DNA of 45,092 nt, taken from CAZJLN01 sp964540765. Its GTDB lineage: Bacteria > Chloroflexota > Anaerolineae > Anaerolineales > Anaerolineaceae. Positions within the stretch are counted from its first letter, which is position 1. The number at the start of each line of letters is the position of its first letter. Both the position numbers and the translations under genes were made by a program. Where the stretch lies: the NCBI GenBank assembly GCA_964540765.1, contig CAZINW010000017.1, forward strand, positions 1-45,092, read 5' to 3'. Under the pieces are notes generated by a model. That model searched no databases and was not told the DNA's origin. It saw only the letters and a program-made list of their open reading frames with translations. Positions 7,837 to 15,839 of this stretch are shown one piece after another.

Positions 7837-9072
7837 ATGAATAAGAAGTTTGTTTGGCTCGTCAGTGTTTTACTTGTTTGTGCATTTGTATTGTCGTCTT
7901 GTGCTAAAGCCACCGAAGCACCGATTGCCGTGGACTGTAGGACACAAACCACCTCAGAAGCGGTTGGAACCTACCAGGTTCCAGCGCCGATTGAGGGTTG
8001 CTACAATGTCGCCTTTGTGTATGTCGGACCCCATGACGATGGTGGCTGGTCGCAATCCCACGACGTTGGACGCATGTACGTGGAGGAGAACCTGGATAAC
8101 GTCCACACCGCTTATGTTGAGAACGTGGCTGAGGGTGTCGACGCCGAGCAGGTGACCCGCTCCCTCGCCCGTAAAGGCTTCGATGTGATCTTCACCACAT
8201 CCTTCGGCTTCATGGATTCTTCCGAGACGGTTGCCGGCGAGTTCCCAGATGTGGATATCATTCACATCAGCGGATACAAAGCCAACGGTGAAAACTTCGG
8301 CAACCTGATGGGCGCCATGGAAGATATCAAATACCTGGCAGGCATGTTGGCTGGTTCTCGTGCCAAGATGGACGGAAACCCCAAACTGGGTTACATGGCA
8401 ACCTTCTCCATCCCCGAAGAGCTGCGTCTGGGCAATGCCTTTGCCTTGGGTGTGCAGAAGACCTGTCCGGAATGCACCATCGATGTGCGCTTTATCAAAA
8501 CATGGCATGATCCCATCCTGGAGCAGGAAGGCGCTGCCTCCCTCTTTGACGCCGGCGCCCAAGTCGTCATGACCGGTGCGGATACGCCTGCCCCAGCGAT
8601 TGTTGCGCCAGAAGGAAAATGGGGTATCACCTATGATTATTCTGGCAACTGCACGCTGGATACCTGCTTGACCTCCATGTATTGGAACTGGGGTGTTGTA
8701 TATACTGATATCGTTGAAAAATCCCGTGAAGGTACCTGGAAGGGTGGCTGGGAATACTTCGATGGTGATTCGGGTGCCCTCGGTCTGTATGGCTTCATGG
8801 GAGGCGAGACACTCCAGCCCGGTCTGGCAGACCTGCCCGAAGCGGATCTGCAACTTGTACGCGATACCCTCGATAAGATCCTCAAGGGTGAATTCACCCG
8901 CTTTGATGTCTTCAAGGGACCGATTACTGACAACCAGGGCAATGTGATCCTGGAGGATGGCGTCAGTCTGGAACAACTGGACCTGGATGGTTTCGCTGAG
9001 TTCGGCAGTGAATGCAAGACCTGCATGTACTGGTGGAATGAAAACATCACCGCTGAACTGCCCGACTTATAA
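7837..9072 (+). CDS. BMP family nucleoside-binding lipoprotein (ABC importer substrate-binding protein)
   Basis: Extracytoplasmic lipoprotein of the basic membrane protein family (PnrA/BmpA type), whose characterised members bind purine or other nucleosides. The signal peptide ends in the lipobox VLSSC near residue 22. The family segment YNVAFVYVGPHDDGGWSQSHDVGRMYVEE follows. GMLAGSRAKM and the DTLDKILKGEF region match the rest of the fold. It is 411 aa with several extra cysteines (CPEC, CTLDTC, CKTC), perhaps structural disulfides. The start follows AAGGAGG with 5 bases spacing. The neighbouring ATPase and two permeases complete the importer. The ligand is inferred, supported by the adjacent molybdenum hydroxylase. 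Confidence 0.88.
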   Translation: MNKKFVWLVSVLLVCAFVLSSCAKATEAPIAVDCRTQTTSEAVGTYQVPAPIEGCYNVAFVYVGPHDDGGWSQSHDVGRMYVEENLDNVHTAYVENVAEGVDAEQVTRSLARKGFDVIFTTSFGFMDSSETVAGEFPDVDIIHISGYKANGENFGNLMGAMEDIKYLAGMLAGSRAKMDGNPKLGYMATFSIPEELRLGNAFALGVQKTCPECTIDVRFIKTWHDPILEQEGAASLFDAGAQVVMTGADTPAPAIVAPEGKWGITYDYSGNCTLDTCLTSMYWNWGVVYTDIVEKSREGTWKGGWEYFDGDSGALGLYGFMGGETLQPGLADLPEADLQLVRDTLDKILKGEFTRFDVFKGPITDNQGNVILEDGVSLEQLDLDGFAEFGSECKTCMYWWNENITAELPDL

Positions 9073-9090
9073 ATCATAATTACAGCAAAC

Positions 9091-9122
9091 ACCAGGAGAT
9101 GATTATCAAATCATCTCCTGGT
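9091..9122 (+). terminator. Strong hairpin between the BMP lipoprotein and its ATPase gene
   Basis: A perfect 13-bp stem, ACCAGGAGATGAT (9091-9103) with ATCATCTCCTGGT (9110-9122), has a TATCAA loop. No T-run follows, so it is more likely an mRNA-stabilising 3' hairpin or partial attenuator than a full terminator. Confidence 0.7.
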
Positions 9123-9193
9123 TCTAAATGACGATCTTTGACAGAAAAGCTTAAAACTAAAAAACTGGTTTTAAGGTATTTTAGAGCAACTTA

Positions 9194-10732
9194 ATGGCAT
9201 CATCATCCTTTTTAGATTATCCCAACGCTGTAGAAATGCGCGAGATCGTGCTGCATTTTCCTGGTGTGCTGGCAAATGACCACGTCAACTTCACCCTGAA
9301 ACGCGGTGAAATCCATGCCCTGCTGGGTGAAAATGGCGCAGGCAAAAGCACCCTGATGAACATCCTGGCAGGTCTTTACCAGCCCGAATCAGGCACCATT
9401 GCCATCCAGGGTGAGCAGGTCAGCCTGAACTCTCCAAGGGATGCCATTGCCAGGGGGATCGGGATGGTACACCAGCATTTTATGTTGGTGCCCACCCAGA
9501 CTGTAACTGAGAACATCCTCCTGGGTTTAAATGAACCCAGATTTTTTATGAATTTGCCGAAATATGACCGCAAGATCCAGGCATTGCAGGAGCAATTTGG
9601 TCTCAAAGTGGACCCGACCGCCAAGATTTGGCAGCTTTCGGTGGGCGAACAGCAGCGCGTTGAGATCCTCAAAACACTCTACCGCGGTGCCCAGATCCTC
9701 ATTCTGGATGAACCCACCGCCGTCCTGGCGCCCCAGGAGATCGAAGACCTGATGGGCACCCTGCGCGCCATGGTCGCGCAGGGAAAATCGATCGTCTTCA
9801 TCAGCCATAAGCTGAATGAGGTCACAAAGGTGGCAGATCGGTTGACCGTGCTGCGCAAGGGCAAGGTCACCGCCGACGGGATTGATCTGGCAGGCGTCAC
9901 CAAGGAGATTCTTGCGGAGTTGATGGTCGGACGCAAGGTGATCTTCCAAGTTGAGAAAAAAGCTCAGGCGCCCGGCGGGGTCGTCTTGGAAGTCCAAAAC
10001 GTCAGCGCACTCAATAACAGGGGCTTGCCCGCCTTGAAAAAAGTGTCCCTGTGCGTAAGTCAGGGTGAGATCCTGGGCATCGCTGGCGTCGCCGGCAACG
10101 GGCAGAGCGAACTGGCAGAGATCATCACAGGGCTGCGACCCTGCACAGGCAGGATCATCATCAATGGAGAGGACGTCGCCAACCAATCCCCCAAACGAGC
10201 CATCGACCAGGGCACAGCTCATATTCCCGAGGACCGCACCGGCGTTGGCTCCGCCCCGAACATGGATATCACCGGCAACCTGATCATGAAGAACTTTGAC
10301 CAGGAGCCCATCAGCCACGGCTGGCGCATTAACTTTACCTCGGCGCGTGAACATGCCACCGACCTGAAAGACAGGTATGACATCCAGGCACCCAGCATTC
10401 ACACCCAGGCAAGTAAACTCTCGGGTGGGAACTTGCAGAAGGTCATTCTGGCGCGCGAGATTTCCTGCTGTCCCAGCCTGATCATCGCCATGCAGCCCAC
10501 CCGCGGACTGGATGTGGGTGCAATTGAATCCATCCAAAACCTGCTTTTGGAGCAGCGCAGCAACGGTGCTGCCATCCTTTTCATTTCGGAAGAATTGGAT
10601 GAACTGCTGGAACTGAGTGACCGGGTCGCTGTGATTTACGAGGGCGAACTGGTGGGCGAGTTTAATCCCAAAGATGCAGATTTGAACAGCATGGGGCTGA
10701 TGATGACCGGAGCCATGAGGAGCAAACCGTGA
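9194..10732 (+). CDS. Nucleoside ABC transporter ATP-binding protein, two fused ABC domains
   Basis: Cytoplasmic energy subunit pairing with the BMP lipoprotein (BmpB/NupA/YufO-like). Two ABC modules lie in one 512-aa chain. Domain 1 has Walker A GENGAGKST, signature LSVGEQQRVEILKTL and Walker B ILILDEPTAVLAP. Domain 2 has the degenerate Walker A GVAGNGQSE, signature LSGGNLQKVILAREI and a Walker B altered to LIIAMQPTRGLDVGAIE, lacking the catalytic Glu. This asymmetry is normal for carbohydrate/nucleoside uptake ATPases. The start at 9194 lacks a good ribosome site; an ATG at 9236 is a less likely alternative. Its TGA overlaps the next start (GTGA). Confidence 0.93.
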   Translation: MASSSFLDYPNAVEMREIVLHFPGVLANDHVNFTLKRGEIHALLGENGAGKSTLMNILAGLYQPESGTIAIQGEQVSLNSPRDAIARGIGMVHQHFMLVPTQTVTENILLGLNEPRFFMNLPKYDRKIQALQEQFGLKVDPTAKIWQLSVGEQQRVEILKTLYRGAQILILDEPTAVLAPQEIEDLMGTLRAMVAQGKSIVFISHKLNEVTKVADRLTVLRKGKVTADGIDLAGVTKEILAELMVGRKVIFQVEKKAQAPGGVVLEVQNVSALNNRGLPALKKVSLCVSQGEILGIAGVAGNGQSELAEIITGLRPCTGRIIINGEDVANQSPKRAIDQGTAHIPEDRTGVGSAPNMDITGNLIMKNFDQEPISHGWRINFTSAREHATDLKDRYDIQAPSIHTQASKLSGGNLQKVILAREISCCPSLIIAMQPTRGLDVGAIESIQNLLLEQRSNGAAILFISEELDELLELSDRVAVIYEGELVGEFNPKDADLNSMGLMMTGAMRSKP

Positions 10733-11835
10733 GGTTGCCATTTCATCTGCATGTTGAAAAACGCACTGAGGAAATACCAAAATGGCTGCCCTTTGTCACC
10801 TCTCTGGCTGCTGTAGTGGTGGCATTCCTGATCAGTGGCATCATCCTGGCATTGATCGGTGGCAATCCGCTCCAGACCTTCCAATTCTTCTTCAACGCCG
10901 CCTTTGGCAGTTGGGGAGCCCTTTCTGATGTGGTTGTGAAAGCCACCCCGCTGCTGTTGATCGGGCTGGGCTGCGGGCTGGCTTTCAGAATGGGATTGTG
11001 GAACATCGGTGCAGAAGGGCAGTTCTACATCGGCGCATTTTTTGCCAGCCTGGTGGTGCTCGTGCCCCTGGTACCGCTGGATACCACCCCCAAGATACTG
11101 GTTCTGACCTTGATGGCCATCATGGGCATGCTTGGAGGCGCCTTCTACGGCTTCATTCCCGGCATCCTCAAAGCCAAATTCAACGTCAGCGAGATCATTA
11201 CGACCCTCATGCTCAACTACATTGCCGTTTACTGGAATAATTACTGGATTTTTGGCAAGTACAGCGATGGCGGCTTCCAGATGACACCTACTTTTGACAA
11301 GGTCGCCTGGTTGCCGCGCCTGTCGGACCTAGCAAAGGAATACCCCGCCTTCTCAGGCATCACCCTGCACCTCGGGGTTGTCTTTGGTCTGGTGGCAGCT
11401 GTGATCATCTGGATGATTGTTGCGCGCAGCCGCTGGGGCTATCAGATCAACCTGATCGGTGACAACCCCAAAGCTGCCCGCTATGCCGGCATCAATATCA
11501 CCCGCAATATCGTGCTGGTATTTATGCTTTCAGGCGCCCTGGCAGGTCTGGCAGGCATGTCCGAAGTCACGGGAGTGGTGCATCGCCTGCAGGAGCGCAT
11601 CTCTACCAATTACGGCTTTTCAGGTGTGATCGTGGCTTGGCTGGCAAAACTGAATCCTTTTGCCACCATCCTGGTCTCCTTCCTCTTTGGGGCGCTCATC
11701 GTGGCGGGGCGTGAGATCCAACCTTCCGGGCTCTCCTTTTTCATTCAAGGTACCATCCTTTTCCTGGTGATCAGCAGTGACGTCCTGCTGCGCTACAGGA
11801 TCCGGCTTACGCACACTTCAGAGGAGCCATCATGA
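10729..11835 (+). CDS. Nucleoside ABC transporter permease 1 (BmpC/YufP-like)
   Basis: Inner-membrane permease, 368 aa, about ten hydrophobic segments. Family hallmarks are GGNPLQTFQFFFNAAFGS and the conserved FRMGLWNIGAEGQFYIGAFFA. It starts at GTG overlapping the ATPase stop by 4 bases (GTGA), because no suitable ATG lies nearby and the frame begins with the cytoplasmic leader MRLPFHLHVEKRTEEIPKW. The stop overlaps the next ATG (ATGA). Together with the neighbouring permease it forms the transmembrane channel. Confidence 0.93.
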   Translation: MRLPFHLHVEKRTEEIPKWLPFVTSLAAVVVAFLISGIILALIGGNPLQTFQFFFNAAFGSWGALSDVVVKATPLLLIGLGCGLAFRMGLWNIGAEGQFYIGAFFASLVVLVPLVPLDTTPKILVLTLMAIMGMLGGAFYGFIPGILKAKFNVSEIITTLMLNYIAVYWNNYWIFGKYSDGGFQMTPTFDKVAWLPRLSDLAKEYPAFSGITLHLGVVFGLVAAVIIWMIVARSRWGYQINLIGDNPKAARYAGINITRNIVLVFMLSGALAGLAGMSEVTGVVHRLQERISTNYGFSGVIVAWLAKLNPFATILVSFLFGALIVAGREIQPSGLSFFIQGTILFLVISSDVLLRYRIRLTHTSEEPS

Positions 11836-12797
11836 GTTTAGAAGTCATTCTTCGGTCAGGGCTATCAACCGGAACCATCCTCATTTTTGCAGCCATCGGT
11901 GAGATTCTGGCAGAACGCGCCGGCATTATGAACCTTGGTGTGGAGGGTATGATGCTGCTGGGTGCCATGGCAGCCTTCAAAACTTCCCTGGCAACCGGTA
12001 ACCCCTGGTTGGGACTGCTGGCAGGCATTGCGGCAGGCGGCATATTAAGCCTGGCACATGGGCTGGTAACCATCCACTTCCAAGCTGACCAGGTGGTCAG
12101 CGGTCTCTCGCTCACCTTCCTGGGCACCGGGCTGGCGCTCGTTCTAGGGGAAGGGCTGACCGGTCAGAACGCTCCCCTCATCCCCAAAGCGGATTTTCCA
12201 CTGCTCTCAAGCATTCCTTACGTCGGTCCGATTTTCTTTAAAGATTTCAACATTTTGGTCTATATCAGTTACTTTTTCATCCCGCTCACCTGGTTTTTCA
12301 TCAACAAGACCCGACCGGGCATGCACCTGAGAGCCGTCGGGGAGAAACCCTCTGCCGCTGACACGCTTGGTGTCAATGTGTATGGTGTGCGCTACCTCTA
12401 CACCTTCATCGGTGGCTGCCTGGCGGGTCTGGCAGGTGCCACCATCAGTATTGCCGTCTCTCCCGGTTGGTATTCCAATTTGACCACATCGGGGCAGGGC
12501 TGGATCGCGGTGGCGCTGGTGATCTTTGCCCAGTGGAACCCGCTGCGGGCAGCCCTGGGCGGCTACCTCTTCGGTATGCTGCGCCGCTTCATGCTCGACC
12601 TGCAGGGTCCCATGCTGCTCTTCGGCATGCGTAACCCCTTCTTCTATGATCACAACCTGGTCTTCTTCCTGCAGATGACCCCCTTCCTGCTGACCATCAT
12701 TGCCCTGGTGTGGGGTTCAGCCTCCGCCAGGCGCAAACGCCTGGGGGCGCCTGCTGCGCTTGGCGTGCCTTACGTGCGCGGCGAACGCGGGCTTTGA
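11832..12797 (+). CDS. Nucleoside ABC transporter permease 2 (BmpD/YufQ-like)
   Basis: Second permease, 321 aa, with the family motif AERAGIMNLGVEGMMLLGAMAAF and a conserved loop PGMHLRAVGEKPSAADTLGVNV. A GAGGAG ribosome site (11821-11826) precedes the ATG, which overlaps the previous stop. The last 100 bases overlap an in-frame extension of the downstream oxidoreductase, but the probable start of that gene (12820) lies 22 bases beyond this stop. The spacing suggests one operon with the molybdenum hydroxylase. Confidence 0.93.
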   Translation: MSLEVILRSGLSTGTILIFAAIGEILAERAGIMNLGVEGMMLLGAMAAFKTSLATGNPWLGLLAGIAAGGILSLAHGLVTIHFQADQVVSGLSLTFLGTGLALVLGEGLTGQNAPLIPKADFPLLSSIPYVGPIFFKDFNILVYISYFFIPLTWFFINKTRPGMHLRAVGEKPSAADTLGVNVYGVRYLYTFIGGCLAGLAGATISIAVSPGWYSNLTTSGQGWIAVALVIFAQWNPLRAALGGYLFGMLRRFMLDLQGPMLLFGMRNPFFYDHNLVFFLQMTPFLLTIIALVWGSASARRKRLGAPAALGVPYVRGERGL

Positions 12798-12819
12798 TGT
12801 TCAGGGTGGCTCCAATGAG

Positions 12820-15633
12820 ATGACCGAAAACATCCATCTCACGATCAACGGATCACCATATACACTGCCACTTATCCCAGGTGAAACTCTTTCCAATCTG
12901 CTCAGAAATCGCCTGCACCTGACCGGCACCAAGGTCGGCTGCGGCGAGGGCAAGTGCGGCGCCTGCACGCTCCTGCTCGACGGCAGACCAATCCGTTCCT
13001 GCATCTACCAGGTAGAAAAAGCGGATGGCAAAACCATCCTCACCATCGAAGGGCTGGCATCGCGAAGCACAAACAGCAAACACATGGGTGAGCTGCTCAA
13101 ATTGCACCCACTGCAACAGGCATTCGTCACTTACGGCGCGGTGCAATGCGGTTTTTGCACCCCCGGTCAGATCATGAGTGCGTTGGCACTGCTTGAGAGA
13201 AACGCCAGCCCCACGCGGGCTGAGATCAGGCGGGCACTCAAGGGCAATTTGTGCCGCTGCGCTGCCTACCCCTCCATCGAAAGCGCCATCCTGGCAGCCG
13301 CAGAGTCTTTGCGTACAGGCAATCCCGTTCAGTTACCTGAAGTGCAGCCCTCCATTCGGGAAATGCGCGTGATCGGTAAAGCGGTCATCCGCCCGGATGC
13401 GGTAGAAAAAGTCAGCGGCAGTGCCATCTATACCGACGACTTGCATTTCGATGGGCTCTTGTACGCCCGCGTCAGGAGAGCTGGCATCCCGCATGGCATA
13501 TTGCGCCGGCTGGATGTCTCCCAAGCGCGCACACTTGCAGGCGTGGCGGCAGTACTTACGGCGGATGACATCCCCGGGCAGCACAATCACGGCCTGGTCA
13601 TTCATGACTGGCCTACGTTGGTAGGCGTGGGGGAACGCGTGCGCTATGAAGGTGATGCCGTTGCCATCCTGGCTGCCCGCACACAATCCATTGCCGATGC
13701 CGCTGTGGACCTGGTTGAGGCGGAGTATGAACTCCTGCCGGTGATCAGTGACCCGATGCAGGCACTGCGCGAGGATGTTCCCAGCCTGCATGCAAATGGC
13801 AACTTGCTCAAACATATCAAGGTGCGCAAGGGCGATCTGGAAGCGGGCTTTGCAGAAGCTGATCTCATCCTTGAGCATACCTTTCACACGCCCATCATGG
13901 ATCACCTCTTCATGGAGCCGGAGTGCAGCGTCGCCCTTCCCACCGCGGATGGTCGCATGGAGATCCACGTGGGGTCGCAAATCCCCTATTCAGACCGCGA
14001 GCAGGTGGCAGAGGCACTTGGCTGGGAACCTGAGCGCGTGCACGTCGCCGGCAAATTGATGGGTGGCGGGTTCGGCGGGAAAGAGGACATCGCTGGTCAG
14101 ATCCATGCAGCTTTGCTGGCAAATGCCACCGGTCATCCGGTGAAATTATTGTTTGACCGCCGTGAAAGCATGCTGGTGCACCCCAAACGTCATGCCACTC
14201 AGATCCGCGTCAAGGTGGGTGCAAAAAAGGATGGGCATCTGACTGCCGTGCAAACCGAATTGTATGGGGACACCGGCGCTTATGCCTCCCTGGGTGAAAA
14301 AGTGATGACACGCGCCACCACCCATTCCGCCGGTCCCTATGACATCCCCCACACCCGTGCGGACTGTTTTGCCATGTATACCAATAATCCTCCTGCCGGG
14401 GCTTATCGCGGATTTGGTGTGATGCAGTCCGCCTTTGCCATGGAAAGCATCATCGACATGCTGGCGGAAAAGCTGGGTATCGACCCTGTAGAACTGCGCC
14501 GCATCAACGCCCTGCGTGTGGGCAGCCTGACGAATACCGGCCAGCAGTTGCACGAAAGCGTAGGGCTGTTGGAATGCATTGATCGCGTGCATGCAAAACT
14601 GCTCGAGCTGGCAGGACCTGAGCCGTTCAAGCCCATCGCAGTGGAGACGGACGCTGGCAGGGTCATCACCGCCTGGGGTTTTGCGATCGCCTTCAAAAAC
14701 ACCGGGCTGGGTGGCGGTGCCCCTGATAAATCCGGCGCCGAGGTACAGCTTTACCCGGATGGCACACTGGAGGTGCGCACCAGTGCTGCCGAGTTGGGTC
14801 AAGGGTTGGTGACCGTACTGCGTATGATCGTGGCAGAGGAGTTCCAGATTGCCCCTGAAAAGGTGCGCGTGCTGGTGATGGACACCGACCTGACGCCTGA
14901 TGGTGGACCGACCACCGCCTCCCGCCAGACCTATGTCAGTGGGAATGCCGCCAGGTTTGCGGCTGTCACACTCAGGCAGGCCATCACGCGCTTCCTGGCT
15001 GAGAAGCATGACCAACCGCCTGACAGCATCAAGTTTAGCGACGGCCTGGCGCATATTGGTGAGATTACTGTAGATCTTGGCGAGGTTGCCGCGTTGATAC
15101 AGGCATCCGGGCAAGACCCGGTCAGCCTATACGAATATACAGCCCCGCAAACACATGTACTTGGGGACGGCGGCGATATCCATTTTGCTTTCTCATTTGC
15201 GGCTCAGGCTGCCCAGGTAGCCGTCAACCCTAAAAGCGGGGATGTAAGCGTCTTAAAAGTCATCTCTGCCAACGACGTCGGGCGCAGCATCAACCCATTG
15301 GGGTTAAAGGGTCAGATGGAAGGGGGCATCATCATGGGGCTGGGTCATGCGCTTATGGAGGAGTTCGTCGTACAGGAAGGTCATGTAGTCACAGACCGCC
15401 TTTCGCGCTATCCCATTCCCACCATCCAGCACACTCCTGAGATCATCTCCATCATCGTGGAAGCCCCCACTGCTGAAGGGCCCTATGGCGCCAAGGGCAT
15501 CGGTGAGATCGTCAGCATCCCCACCCCGCCCGCCATTGCCAATGCAATATATAATGCCATTGGGATGCGCCTGGACCGCCTGCCCGCCAGGAAAGCTGAC
15601 ATCCTTAAATTCCTCGCTCAGAAAGCCACATAA
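12820..15633 (+). CDS. Xanthine dehydrogenase family molybdenum hydroxylase, fused 2Fe-2S and molybdopterin domains, no FAD domain
   Basis: Likely hydroxylates a purine base (hypoxanthine/xanthine) or an aldehyde/heterocycle at a molybdenum centre. Residues 1-80 hold a plant-type 2Fe-2S domain (C41, C46, C49, C61). Residues 100-150 hold the second cluster (C110, C113, C145, C147). From about 180 on is the Mo-cofactor domain (IGKAVIRPDAVEKVSGSAIYTDDL), with GGGFGGKED, AYRGFGVMQSAFAME and the active-site Glu in GAKGIGEI (about E896). No FAD domain is present in the chain or nearby, as in Desulfovibrio aldehyde oxidoreductase and E. coli XdhD. The start at 12820 gives 937 aa and the usual N-terminus; upstream codons overlap the permease. 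The operon context with a nucleoside importer favours a purine substrate, but this is inference. Confidence 0.85.
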   Translation: MTENIHLTINGSPYTLPLIPGETLSNLLRNRLHLTGTKVGCGEGKCGACTLLLDGRPIRSCIYQVEKADGKTILTIEGLASRSTNSKHMGELLKLHPLQQAFVTYGAVQCGFCTPGQIMSALALLERNASPTRAEIRRALKGNLCRCAAYPSIESAILAAAESLRTGNPVQLPEVQPSIREMRVIGKAVIRPDAVEKVSGSAIYTDDLHFDGLLYARVRRAGIPHGILRRLDVSQARTLAGVAAVLTADDIPGQHNHGLVIHDWPTLVGVGERVRYEGDAVAILAARTQSIADAAVDLVEAEYELLPVISDPMQALREDVPSLHANGNLLKHIKVRKGDLEAGFAEADLILEHTFHTPIMDHLFMEPECSVALPTADGRMEIHVGSQIPYSDREQVAEALGWEPERVHVAGKLMGGGFGGKEDIAGQIHAALLANATGHPVKLLFDRRESMLVHPKRHATQIRVKVGAKKDGHLTAVQTELYGDTGAYASLGEKVMTRATTHSAGPYDIPHTRADCFAMYTNNPPAGAYRGFGVMQSAFAMESIIDMLAEKLGIDPVELRRINALRVGSLTNTGQQLHESVGLLECIDRVHAKLLELAGPEPFKPIAVETDAGRVITAWGFAIAFKNTGLGGGAPDKSGAEVQLYPDGTLEVRTSAAELGQGLVTVLRMIVAEEFQIAPEKVRVLVMDTDLTPDGGPTTASRQTYVSGNAARFAAVTLRQAITRFLAEKHDQPPDSIKFSDGLAHIGEITVDLGEVAALIQASGQDPVSLYEYTAPQTHVLGDGGDIHFAFSFAAQAAQVAVNPKSGDVSVLKVISANDVGRSINPLGLKGQMEGGIIMGLGHALMEEFVVQEGHVVTDRLSRYPIPTIQHTPEIISIIVEAPTAEGPYGAKGIGEIVSIPTPPAIANAIYNAIGMRLDRLPARKADILKFLAQKAT

Positions 15634-15780
15634 ATTTTAGCCAATCCCTGCCCCATTGATATTATTCAAAGTACATATATTAATTAGTGGCTATGCGCAT
15701 TAAACCAGGCGGCTTTTTTCTTCCCTTCCTCTCTGCCCCAGGTCATCCGATTTTACCATCCAGAGCATGTACTCACTTCT

Positions 15781-15789
15781 TGATATAAT
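15781..15789 (+). promoter_or_regulatory. Extended -10 promoter for the glutamine synthetase gene
   Basis: TGATATAAT is a perfect extended -10 (TG-N-TATAAT), 50 bases before the gene start. No good -35 lies 17 bases upstream, as often seen with extended -10 promoters. Confidence 0.55.
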
Positions 15790-15839
15790 ACACATGGTGA
15801 ATTATTCTCACCCAATATATCACCTGCATGGGAGAAGTT

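Noticed and set aside
7954..8976. Long open frame (340 codons) on the - strand opposite the BMP gene
   Set aside because: It is antisense to a well-supported gene. Its protein has no recognisable motif and arises from codon bias of the real frame.
9527..10780. 417-codon open frame on the - strand opposite the double ATPase
   Set aside because: Mirror of a strongly conserved gene; the translated sequence is His/Gln/Asp-rich without family features.
14146..15114. 322-codon - strand frame opposite the molybdenum hydroxylase
   Set aside because: Antisense shadow in GC-rich coding sequence with no independent ribosome site or motif.
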